Assembly (NCBI RefSeq): GCF_050433125.1
Contig: NZ_JBNPXV010000014.1
Location: forward strand, 1 to 64,000
Length of the DNA stretch: 64,000 nucleotides
Source: Roseimarinus sediminis
Lineage (GTDB): Bacteria; Bacteroidota; Bacteroidia; Bacteroidales; Prolixibacteraceae
Direction of reading: 5' to 3'
In this document: one piece after another, positions 55,237 to 64,000 of the stretch
How the letters are laid out: each line of letters opens with the position of its first letter
Numbering within the stretch: the stretch's first letter is position 1
Made by a program: the position numbers and the translations under genes
The notes under the pieces: model-generated
Databases searched by the model: none
Seen by the model: only the letters and a program-made list of their open reading frames with translations
Told to the model about the DNA's origin: nothing

Positions 55237-58200
55237 ATGTGTGTTAAGTATTTTTATAGGTGGCTGTTAGCAACAGGTTTGTTGCTATGCATTGTAAGCG
55301 CTTTTGCGCAAGATATTACACCTGAAAGTGAATTGGGAGCAGATCATCTGCTTGAGCCCTATTCAAGTCAGGGAGATGTTTTGTGCCCTTCGGCGGCTTC
55401 CTACCCAAGTACACGTATTTTTAGAATTACGGCCGATCAGGAAGATTTGGGTGATCCCGGTGCAAACCTTTTTGAATGGTATGTGTATGGTGGTACCATC
55501 ATTAATTACTCTGGCAGCATCGAGGCTGCACAAAGCAGTGAAGAAAAGCCGGTATCTTCAGGGATCAACCTTACAACAATTACCTTAAGAGGTGTTGATG
55601 GAACCGACTCGTGGATTGAAGTCCAATGGGACGAAGCCAATGCCATCGATGCCTGGATTGCTGTTCGGCAAAGCAGTGAATGGCTTTGTTCTGATGGTTT
55701 GTGGCGGGTTTTTGAACAGGAAATCGGAAATGAAGCCCCCGTATTTGGAAAGGTTCCTGCCGACATTTCACTGCCATTTGCCTACACTGCGTCTGCCTAC
55801 TCCTTGCCCTTGCCCGAAGCAACTGACGATGCCTGTTGTACCAGCCCGCTAATTTATACCTATGTGGTCGATCGCCCTGTTTCAGGACCTACTGCCGTTA
55901 TAACTTATAATCCATCTGACCTTAGTACCTTGAATGTTTACCTTGAAGAAGGCGAGAACGAAGTAAGCTGGACGGTTTCCGACGGGGCGCGATCAATTGA
56001 GCATACTTATACAATTACTGTTGAGCCGGTCTTCGACATTACCAATGTGGCCTGGACGAGCACTACATGTGACGCTGATAACGGAATGGCCTTTGTGTCG
56101 CAACTTACACCTTTGGCTGAGAATCCCAACCGAACAATAGAATATAAGTTCAATTCCGACGACTGGAATGCTTCTTCTTCAAAAACAGGGCTGGCGCCCA
56201 ATGTCAATCATACCGTGCAGGCCCGTCTGGTTTACAGTGTTGATCCCTATGCCGACGGTAATCCTGTTAGTTATACTGAAGAATCAAATACCTACACCTT
56301 CCAATTGGCTGCCTATGCCAGCCAGGCGGTCGATAAAGTGCTCGATCCCGAAGTTCACACTACTGACATTTCGCTGGTGGCGACCTCTTGCGGTAACAAT
56401 GCCGATGGGCGTATTACGATGAATCCCGACGCCATGCTTGCCCAAAACCGTTCTCTGCAGTTTAACGGTAGCAGTGATTATTTATTATTAAACAAAAATT
56501 ACACGACACCGCTTAGTGAGTTTACCCTGGCTGCATGGGTGAAAACTACGGCCAACGACGGAACCATTTTATCCTTCGATAAAAATGTCTTTTTCAGTCT
56601 GGGGGTTTCTGGCGGACAGTTGCAATTATCGACTACTTCGACCGACGGGCAAAGTAATTCGATACTGGTCGACGGGGAGATCAATAAAATCAATAACGAC
56701 GAGTGGCACCTGGTGGTCGCTACCTTTGGAACGAATGCAGCGAGTGATGTGGTATACGACATCTACCGCGACGGAGTGGCGGTTGAAACGGCGGTTGCCC
56801 ACAACGGAAGTGGAACCATCGGCCGGGATGCAGCGCTTGATGGTGATGAATGGACGCGCTATGGTGCAATTGGAGCTGTGCTCCGGTCAAGCGCCTTTGA
56901 AGCCTTGGGTCAGGCTTATTTCTTTAGTGGTTCGCTTGCCGAAGTCGGGATCTGGAATGTTCGTTTAACACCTGAGCAGGTGCTTGAAATGAAACGCAAC
57001 GGCATGGTGAATACAGCGGTGGCCATGACCGACCATTTTGCATTCAATAACCTTCCTTCGAATGTGAACGTACTCAATGCGGTGCCCAATGTGTTGACCG
57101 ATGTAGCCAGTTCAACGGCCAATGGGAGCTTTGCACGCTTTTACAATGCTTCGGCACTTGAAGATGACGCCCCAAAATTGTACTCGTGGAACGATGACCT
57201 TACCCTTGTAAGCACCGAGCGCGAAGGACTCAGCGCGGGTGAACCCGGTTATGTTTTTAATGTGAGCGATATTTTTGGCTGTGGAAAAGTAGACAATGCT
57301 GCCGATCCCTATGTCATTCCCAATGGCGATGAAAGTGATCCTTATCTCCTTTGGAATGTGGCCATCGAAAAAGAAGCCACCCAAAGTACCCTTGCCGCAG
57401 TCGATGTTTGTGGTACGCCCATGAACGAAGGGATGGCGGTGGATGGCAATCTGGAAAGCATCTGTTCCTTTACCGAAACAGAGACAGAAGCAGGTAATGA
57501 GCCATGGTGGCAGGTCAATCTGGGTAATTCGTATCCCTTGAACAGAGTGCGCATCCATGCGCATCAGGCTTTAGCTGCCTTCGATGTACTGGTTTCACCG
57601 ATCGACTTTCCTGCAGGTCGCCTGGCCGATGACTGGCTTTTGGCCGGCGTTACTGTTGTTTCAGGAACACCCCTTGGTGCCGGAGCAAGCGCTGACGTGA
57701 TTTTCCCGGCCAATACCAATGGCTCTTTTGTCAGGATTCGTCTCCACGATGATACGGGAACCGAAATCCTTTCGCTTAACGAGGTGGAGGTCCTCACAGC
57801 TTATCCCGATCCCGATTTGCGTCAACTCTATCTTGCCGATGAATGTACTTACACCATCAATGGTGACGAAACAACCATCGATCCGGTACCGGTCGATGAC
57901 TGTGGCGAACTGCCACAAATCAGCTATCAGTATACCGATCCGCAGACGGCTGCCGATGAAACAGGGGTGAGCCTGGTGGGGAGTGTATGGAGCATGGATT
58001 ATTACACCGTTAACTGGACGGCTGTCGATGAAAACGGCAATACCGGTACGCTGACAACGACCTACGATGTGGTGGATGAAGCGCCACCTTATTTTAATGA
58101 CAATCCGTTTGATGCCATTCCTGATGAAATAACCTGGTGCGATGCACTGGAATTTACACTGCCCATTCCCGATGTGGATGACAACAACCGGCTGTGCAAC

Positions 58201-61200
58201 CATTTACAGTCCCTAACCCTGCTTCGGAACAATACCGTGATTTATACCGTTCCGGGAATCTCGACCTACCCGGTAGGAAAACCTGAAAACACACCGGTGC
58301 TGGCGGCTAACATGTTAACCGGCACCTACGACTACACCTGGCGTGTGGTGGATGCAAGCGGCAATGAGGCAAGCCGTACTTTAAGTATTACTACCCAGCA
58401 ACAACCCATCCTGAGTGAAGTAAAATATTCTCCCATCACCTGCCAGGGAAGTAACAACGGGCGTGTCTATTTCTCAAAAATTGATGTCGAACCCGACAAG
58501 GACATTGTCTATATTTTAAAAAGCACTACGGGAACACAAACGGAATATACTCATACTTCGAACGTATTTACCGTAACGACCGATCCGGTAGTTGAAACCG
58601 ATCTGGGAATCATTCCGGCCAACGATACCTATCAGGCCTGGTTGGAGGTGGATGGCTGCCGTACACCCACGGCCTATCCGCAGGACCTTGTAATTCGAAA
58701 TCCTCAGGCACTTTATACTGTTAATGACATCACCCATGTGCTTTGTTTTGGTGACGACGATGGAGCCATCGATGTGGATCCCCGTGGTGGCAATGGAGCT
58801 TATGCACTGCATCTGATTGGGGAAAGCGATCCCGCCACCTATGTTTCGGCACCGGCTTATCCCGAAATTCAACTCGGCGAAATGGGGATGATCGAAGCGT
58901 GGGTGTACATCGATTCCATTGCCGATGGGGGAATCAACTGGAATGCCGGCATTTTTGGACTTCCCAACAACGGGAATGGCTATGGTTTTCGCATGGCCGA
59001 TGGTGATCTGCAGTTTTATGTGGGGGGTGAATTCATTAATGTAGATCCTGTCGACCACAATGTCATTGAGCGCACCTGGATCTATCTGCGCGGTGAATGG
59101 AACGGTTCCGATGTGGCAAACACACCTTACCTTACTTTTGAAATCAGTACACTGGGTACCAATTCCGAAAATCGTGCAGCCGCTTTTGCAGCCGATGCAG
59201 GAGCCGATAATGTTTATATTGGCAGTCTGAACGATGGTGATGACACGCACAATCTGAAAGGTTTTGTTCGTTTTGCACGTATCTGGAATGAGCAGATCGA
59301 TGCACAGACGATTGCACAGAACCTTTACCTTGCATCGCCCATCGATCCCGATAACAAGCTGGTAGCCAACTATCCTATGTCGGGTGGTGCGACAACTTCG
59401 ACTGTAAGCAATTCTGCGAATCCTTCGCAGGCAGGAGCGGTTATTGGTGATTACCTGCGCCAGGCCTATGCCTATTACTGGCTGGCCCCCGATGGCAGCT
59501 ATGTGGGAAATGAACAGGACATTGCCGGGCACAGTGCCGGTATTTATACCCTGACCCTGATAGATCCTTATGGTTGTGAACAGGATTTTCCCATCGAAAT
59601 TGATACCCGGGATGAAATAGCGCCGGTGTTGAATTTTTACAGCGATAATGCCCGCAGCAATCCGCTGCCCATGGGCGATCCCATAATTCGTTACACTTCG
59701 CAAAGCGATGGGGGCAATACGGCCGGGAATTGTGAATACATCGCCTACAACGATGAGTTCAATCCGCGCATTACCGATGGTACCTGTGATCCCGATGAGG
59801 TCGACATCACTTATGCCTGGCTGGATGGCGATTTGTTTGTTGATGACGATGCAGAAGCTGGAAATGATCCATCGGATCTTGATACGCGGGTGATGACCGG
59901 CATCAGCACCCTGCGCTGGACGGCCAACGATGGTGCCAATACCTCGACCAGGGAAATTAGCTATTACATTGTTGACGATACAGAGCCCACCGATCCGGTC
60001 CTGCCCGATGTATACCTGTCAATGCCCGACGATGATTGTGAGTACCTGGTAACTGATACCTCACTCGATCCCGACCCAACTTCACCCGATATCGACAATT
60101 GCGGAACCGGTATCCTTACCAACGACTTAAACGGAACTGCTACCTTAGAGGACCACACTTTCGATGTGGGTACGTATACCGTTACCTGGACTTACACCGA
60201 CCGTGAATTCCCGGGGGTAAGCCGTAACGAGGAAAACACCGAAGATATACCGTATTCAATATCCTTTACACAAAATATTATTGTGGAAGACAATACAGCA
60301 CCTGTCCCAAGTTGCAAGGCAGCTGTAGATATCGCTCCTTTACAACTTGATATCAATGGTGATGCCTTTATCGATTACCTGGATGTGGATCAGGGATCAT
60401 CCGACAACTGTGTTGATTTGGATGCCATTGTGATCACAAAAGACATCAGCGACGATATCTCTACGACCAACACAATCAGTCCCGATGCCAACCCTTACTG
60501 GGAAGTAGCGTTCAATACCGACTACGTATTCACTACCTTAAGCCTGCAGGTAAACGAAGCAATGAACGAATACTGGGTGTTGGTTTCCAATACGGGGACT
60601 TTTGAAGAAACAGGTGGTGATTTGCTCAACCCGCAATGGGGCGACGACGTGGTGTATTATGAATATTATAATACCGGCGATGTATCGGGTGCGGTGAATA
60701 TTCCCATTGATCGTATTGCTGACCCGGGAAGCCATCTTCGTATATGGCGCATTCCAACTTCACCAAGTATTTATTCCATGGATATTGATGTTGTTGAAAT
60801 CTTTGGCACCAGCGATTTGGCCAATGCCACCGAGTTTACCTTTACCTGTGACGATGTGCGCTATATTGCCGGAGCAACGGTACGCGATAAGGGAGATTTT
60901 TCCCCCATCAACATCCTGCTTTCAGCCATCGACATTCATGGCAATGTGGGATCGTGCATGACTCAGGTAACTGTGCGCGACGACGAGCCCCCGGTGGTCA
61001 TCACCCAAAGTGCCAATATTGAAGTTCATCCCGATATGGGTGGTACTATTAACCTGAACGATTACATCGATCAGATTGATAACGGAAGCTATGACAACTG
61101 CTACGGGACCGATGGTATTGCCGACCGCTGGATAACCCCTGAAGAACCTATTACCTGTAGTTTTATTGGCTCCCTGCCCGTAACGCTGCACGTGGTCGAT

Positions 61201-64000
61201 CAACACGGAAACCCGGCTTCTAAAACCGAAACAATTAACATTGTTGATGGTACGGAACCCAACATTGCTGCCTATGCAAGCATTAGCCTGCCCATTGGCC
61301 CCGATGGTTATTACGTGGTACGACCCGAAGACATCCTCGAAGTTGTAGAAGATAATTGTACCGACCTGGCTGATTTGGTTTATACCATCGATCCCGATAC
61401 CGTTTTCTGTGCCGATATCAAAAATGGCTTTGGAGGTTTCATCGATTTAAGCATTTCGGTAACCGACAGGGGCAACAACACGGCAACGATCAATTTGCTG
61501 CGCGAAGATGAAATCGTATTGGTTGAAGATTTATTGGAGCCTACCTTCTCATTAAGTAGTTATACCCACACCATTCCCTCAACGGGTTCGGCCCCCATTT
61601 ATTTCGACGACATTGTAAAAGACGGCAACCTGCACGATAATTGCACCGACCGTGCCGATTTATTGCGTTACATCCGTTACGAAGACGATGTGTTAACATT
61701 AGACCCCGATGAATGGTGTGGTTATGGTAATGAGGGGGGCGGAACAACTGCTGTTAGTAACCTGGCCGGCCAGGCCACCGTTACTGGTTCAACTGCACTA
61801 AGCGGCCACTCACGTTCTTATGTAAACGACGACAATCCGGCCGGATATACTACTGCTTCGAACATGACCTACTATGCAACCAGCGATGTAGCCGGTACCC
61901 GTACCATTCAATACAATTTTGCCAAGAAGTACGAATTTGATAACATTGAAGTACTTTGGGCCGATATTGCTGCCGATGATGGAAATGAAGCCTTAAGTCA
62001 TGACGGGACATACATGGATGACACTGATATAACTACAGGCGGTTCAACCAGTAATAGTTCAAACATCCGAGACGATAACACCTCATCAGTTATGACCATG
62101 GAAACCGGAACGGCAGCAGCCGACGCTTTCTGGGTGCAGTATGAATTTAGTCAACCGGTAATGGTAGCCAATTGCCGTTTGCGTTGGGGGGCTGGAAGCA
62201 GCCTGGAAGCCAACTCGACCATTGAATACGAAGACCCCGATAACCCGGGCACATGGATCAGTTACGGAACCATTGAAAACACTACGGCTTACGCTTCAAT
62301 TTTAACCATAAACGCAGCCGCTTCCATTGAGAAAATTCGCCTCAGTTATGATCCCGCAAATGGAAATACCCCGGTAATTGCCGAATGGTATGTATATGGC
62401 CAGGCTTGCTCGCCATATGCCGGAAAAGAAGTTGTTAGTGTTGTTGATTTTCCAGGTGAAATATTGGTAAGTCATGATTGGGAATATTTGGAAAGTGTTG
62501 ATATGAATGATGGTGGCAACCAATTGGATTATATTAATGATGGCGACGACGCTGGCGACACATATTACTATGTTTACAATCAGAACAGCAACGATGCCTA
62601 TGGAGAATGGATTGAATATCAGTTTTATAATGTAATGACTTTTACATCTACCGAGATATATTGGACTACAAGGAATGACCGGGAGGCAAGTGCAGCAAAA
62701 ATACAATGGCACGATGGCAACCAATGGCAGGATGCAGGTGCTATAGGTACGGCTGATGATGCATATCGCACGTTGGATTTATCAGGAATAAGCTCCGATA
62801 GGTTGAGAGTTGCATTCACAACTCCGAATAACTATGATTATGTTCGTTTGCGTAACTGGAGAGTGTATGCTGCTCCTTGTGCATCGGCAACAATTCCTTC
62901 GCTAATAACTGATATAAATGAAGATGATAGCTACCTTGAGGATGCCGACGTTTATGCTTCAGCAGATATTGGCGATAAGGATCACTTGCGGGATGGAAAT
63001 ACTAATTCTCAGTGGGTGCCAAATACCTCTGGTAGTTGGGAATCGCATTGGGTACAATACAATTTTAAAGAGGAAATAGTTTTTACAGGGTATTATATAA
63101 ACTGGAGGAGTCAAAATACTAGTAGGCTTCGTAACGTTGAAATTCAATATGAACAGTCACCTGGAGTATGGGCTGATATTGTTTCAATTTATACACCTGG
63201 AAATGGGGAAGAATCTGATAATGGTTTTTCAGTACAAGCTCAGAGTTTTAGAATAAATCTTGATGTCAGGGATAATGCAGGTATCGATGAATGGTCAATT
63301 GATGGTTATCCCAGTACAGGTTTAACTTTTTCCGACTGTTGGGTAACCCAGCCCGCAACATTGTATAATTGCCCCACTGTTAGCACCCAACTTCCCATAC
63401 TTAGGCCAACAACGGCCACTGTTGAATATTCTGACGATGGAGGCACGAGCTGGTCAACTCCTGTTGCGGTGGGTACAACGGCTTTTCCTGCCGGAGCAAA
63501 CGATACCGACCTTGATGGGGGTAATCCGGTTGAAGCCAATGCCCTGCGCTTAACATTCGATAATTCAGCAGAAGAGGGTAATATCGGTCTTTACGAGTTC
63601 CGCACCTTTGGCCGCCGCATACCACAAACCGGCGACGAAACGGTAATTGGTGCCTGCATTACTCATGATTGTACCCACGTACATAAAGATATAACCGTAC
63701 ACCTTAAGGCCGTTGATGAATCGGGCAGGGAAGGTATTGAAACTGTTATAGTGCCGGTTGAACCGTATTTTGATATCTATACTATAGATATTAAAGACTG
63801 TGGTTTTACAGGAGAACGTTATTACCCTACTATTACCGGCCTGTCAGGTAATCAGACATATTCTTATACTTGGCAGGAAATCCAGGACCGTTCAGGAGCT
63901 ACTGGCACAGGAAGTCACCAATCTCTCTTTTTAAGATATACAGATTATGATCCAGATGATTGCCCACGCTTTAATAATCAGAACGATACCTGGACAACTG
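55237..64000 (+). CDS. Giant secreted protein 4 (LamG / discoidin), partial
   Basis: An open frame from the ATG at 55237 to the window edge, at least 2921 codons; the 3' end lies outside. The signal peptide is MCVKYFYRWLLATGLLLCIVSAFAQ. LamG-like domains lie at about residues 406-608 (FTLAAWVKTTANDGTI, DEWHLVVATF) and 1186-1384 (MIEAWVYIDSI). An F5/8-type discoidin domain is at about 704-854 (EPWWQVNLGNSYPLNRVRI). Further discoidin-like modules are at about 1748-1864, 2204-2388, 2408-2548 and 2554-2688. HYR/cadherin-like linkers (DNCGTG, VTWTYTD) lie between. The architecture suggests a carbohydrate- or surface-binding adhesin. Whether it ends with the C-terminal domain of giant proteins 1-3 cannot be seen. 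Confidence 0.85.
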   Translation, partial: MCVKYFYRWLLATGLLLCIVSAFAQDITPESELGADHLLEPYSSQGDVLCPSAASYPSTRIFRITADQEDLGDPGANLFEWYVYGGTIINYSGSIEAAQSSEEKPVSSGINLTTITLRGVDGTDSWIEVQWDEANAIDAWIAVRQSSEWLCSDGLWRVFEQEIGNEAPVFGKVPADISLPFAYTASAYSLPLPEATDDACCTSPLIYTYVVDRPVSGPTAVITYNPSDLSTLNVYLEEGENEVSWTVSDGARSIEHTYTITVEPVFDITNVAWTSTTCDADNGMAFVSQLTPLAENPNRTIEYKFNSDDWNASSSKTGLAPNVNHTVQARLVYSVDPYADGNPVSYTEESNTYTFQLAAYASQAVDKVLDPEVHTTDISLVATSCGNNADGRITMNPDAMLAQNRSLQFNGSSDYLLLNKNYTTPLSEFTLAAWVKTTANDGTILSFDKNVFFSLGVSGGQLQLSTTSTDGQSNSILVDGEINKINNDEWHLVVATFGTNAASDVVYDIYRDGVAVETAVAHNGSGTIGRDAALDGDEWTRYGAIGAVLRSSAFEALGQAYFFSGSLAEVGIWNVRLTPEQVLEMKRNGMVNTAVAMTDHFAFNNLPSNVNVLNAVPNVLTDVASSTANGSFARFYNASALEDDAPKLYSWNDDLTLVSTEREGLSAGEPGYVFNVSDIFGCGKVDNAADPYVIPNGDESDPYLLWNVAIEKEATQSTLAAVDVCGTPMNEGMAVDGNLESICSFTETETEAGNEPWWQVNLGNSYPLNRVRIHAHQALAAFDVLVSPIDFPAGRLADDWLLAGVTVVSGTPLGAGASADVIFPANTNGSFVRIRLHDDTGTEILSLNEVEVLTAYPDPDLRQLYLADECTYTINGDETTIDPVPVDDCGELPQISYQYTDPQTAADETGVSLVGSVWSMDYYTVNWTAVDENGNTGTLTTTYDVVDEAPPYFNDNPFDAIPDEITWCDALEFTLPIPDVDDNNRLCNHLQSLTLLRNNTVIYTVPGISTYPVGKPENTPVLAANMLTGTYDYTWRVVDASGNEASRTLSITTQQQPILSEVKYSPITCQGSNNGRVYFSKIDVEPDKDIVYILKSTTGTQTEYTHTSNVFTVTTDPVVETDLGIIPANDTYQAWLEVDGCRTPTAYPQDLVIRNPQALYTVNDITHVLCFGDDDGAIDVDPRGGNGAYALHLIGESDPATYVSAPAYPEIQLGEMGMIEAWVYIDSIADGGINWNAGIFGLPNNGNGYGFRMADGDLQFYVGGEFINVDPVDHNVIERTWIYLRGEWNGSDVANTPYLTFEISTLGTNSENRAAAFAADAGADNVYIGSLNDGDDTHNLKGFVRFARIWNEQIDAQTIAQNLYLASPIDPDNKLVANYPMSGGATTSTVSNSANPSQAGAVIGDYLRQAYAYYWLAPDGSYVGNEQDIAGHSAGIYTLTLIDPYGCEQDFPIEIDTRDEIAPVLNFYSDNARSNPLPMGDPIIRYTSQSDGGNTAGNCEYIAYNDEFNPRITDGTCDPDEVDITYAWLDGDLFVDDDAEAGNDPSDLDTRVMTGISTLRWTANDGANTSTREISYYIVDDTEPTDPVLPDVYLSMPDDDCEYLVTDTSLDPDPTSPDIDNCGTGILTNDLNGTATLEDHTFDVGTYTVTWTYTDREFPGVSRNEENTEDIPYSISFTQNIIVEDNTAPVPSCKAAVDIAPLQLDINGDAFIDYLDVDQGSSDNCVDLDAIVITKDISDDISTTNTISPDANPYWEVAFNTDYVFTTLSLQVNEAMNEYWVLVSNTGTFEETGGDLLNPQWGDDVVYYEYYNTGDVSGAVNIPIDRIADPGSHLRIWRIPTSPSIYSMDIDVVEIFGTSDLANATEFTFTCDDVRYIAGATVRDKGDFSPINILLSAIDIHGNVGSCMTQVTVRDDEPPVVITQSANIEVHPDMGGTINLNDYIDQIDNGSYDNCYGTDGIADRWITPEEPITCSFIGSLPVTLHVVDQHGNPASKTETINIVDGTEPNIAAYASISLPIGPDGYYVVRPEDILEVVEDNCTDLADLVYTIDPDTVFCADIKNGFGGFIDLSISVTDRGNNTATINLLREDEIVLVEDLLEPTFSLSSYTHTIPSTGSAPIYFDDIVKDGNLHDNCTDRADLLRYIRYEDDVLTLDPDEWCGYGNEGGGTTAVSNLAGQATVTGSTALSGHSRSYVNDDNPAGYTTASNMTYYATSDVAGTRTIQYNFAKKYEFDNIEVLWADIAADDGNEALSHDGTYMDDTDITTGGSTSNSSNIRDDNTSSVMTMETGTAAADAFWVQYEFSQPVMVANCRLRWGAGSSLEANSTIEYEDPDNPGTWISYGTIENTTAYASILTINAAASIEKIRLSYDPANGNTPVIAEWYVYGQACSPYAGKEVVSVVDFPGEILVSHDWEYLESVDMNDGGNQLDYINDGDDAGDTYYYVYNQNSNDAYGEWIEYQFYNVMTFTSTEIYWTTRNDREASAAKIQWHDGNQWQDAGAIGTADDAYRTLDLSGISSDRLRVAFTTPNNYDYVRLRNWRVYAAPCASATIPSLITDINEDDSYLEDADVYASADIGDKDHLRDGNTNSQWVPNTSGSWESHWVQYNFKEEIVFTGYYINWRSQNTSRLRNVEIQYEQSPGVWADIVSIYTPGNGEESDNGFSVQAQSFRINLDVRDNAGIDEWSIDGYPSTGLTFSDCWVTQPATLYNCPTVSTQLPILRPTTATVEYSDDGGTSWSTPVAVGTTAFPAGANDTDLDGGNPVEANALRLTFDNSAEEGNIGLYEFRTFGRRIPQTGDETVIGACITHDCTHVHKDITVHLKAVDESGREGIETVIVPVEPYFDIYTIDIKDCGFTGERYYPTITGLSGNQTYSYTWQEIQDRSGATGTGSHQSLFLRYTDYDPDDCPRFNNQNDTWTT

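Noticed and set aside
58516..59703. 395-codon open frame on the minus strand inside giant gene 4
   Set aside because: It is antisense to a well-supported coding frame with a signal peptide and LamG domain. The translation is rich in Ile/His/Arg without any family motif, the typical result of reading codon-biased DNA backward.

Overview
This window comes from a Bacteroidota chromosome, most likely Bacteroidales/Marinilabiliales-like. The evidence is a SusC/SusD pair with an ECF sigma/anti-sigma couple, an LpxC-FabZ fusion in an lpxD-lpxC/fabZ-lpxA operon, the two-subunit methylmalonyl-CoA mutase, promoters of the TTTG-N19/20-TAnnTTTG type, and very large secreted multi-domain proteins. The family placement is inference; no rRNA or other taxonomic marker is present.

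Region 1 (1-15.3 kb) is housekeeping. A minus-strand sufB-sufC-sufD operon for Fe-S assembly is interrupted by a small four-helix-bundle gene. It diverges from thiL. Next come the minus-strand lipid A operon (HD phosphohydrolase, lpxD, lpxC/fabZ, lpxA) and the divergent plus-strand rimP-nusA-infB translation/transcription operon, which has a hairpin in its leader. Region 2 (15.4-25.1 kb) is a compact polysaccharide-utilisation locus read on the minus strand: ECF sigma, FecR-like anti-sigma, SusC, SusD and a secreted GH42 beta-galactosidase. Region 3 (25.1-32.6 kb) holds gcvH, tsaE, an alanine-dehydrogenase-like gene, a small membrane protein, and mutA-mutB interrupted by a second four-helix-bundle gene.

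Region 4 (32.6-64 kb) is accessory. Three giant minus-strand secreted proteins (1051, 1808 and 2222 aa) have different N-terminal architectures but share a 138-159 aa C-terminal domain ending exactly in AMPEVGAFN. tsaB, a VapBC-like pair and a DUF3108-like protein follow, then a plus-strand giant secreted protein of more than 2,900 aa (LamG and discoidin-like domains) that runs off the window. The intergenic spaces are filled by an unusual modular repeat family. It has degenerate tandem arrays with unit lengths of 7, 8 and 10 nt in a fixed order, a hairpin element of about 41 nt, and a 94-N assembly gap inside one array.

The most interesting structural theme is genes enclosed by inverted, degenerate tandem arrays. 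Both four-helix-bundle genes sit directly after the stop codon of an operon gene and are flanked by inverted 7-nt arrays whose sequence differs between the two sites. The DUF3108-like gene lies between mirrored copies of the larger modular array. The second theme is the invariant C-terminal nonapeptide of the three giant proteins, a candidate sorting or anchoring signal unlike the usual type IX secretion tails.
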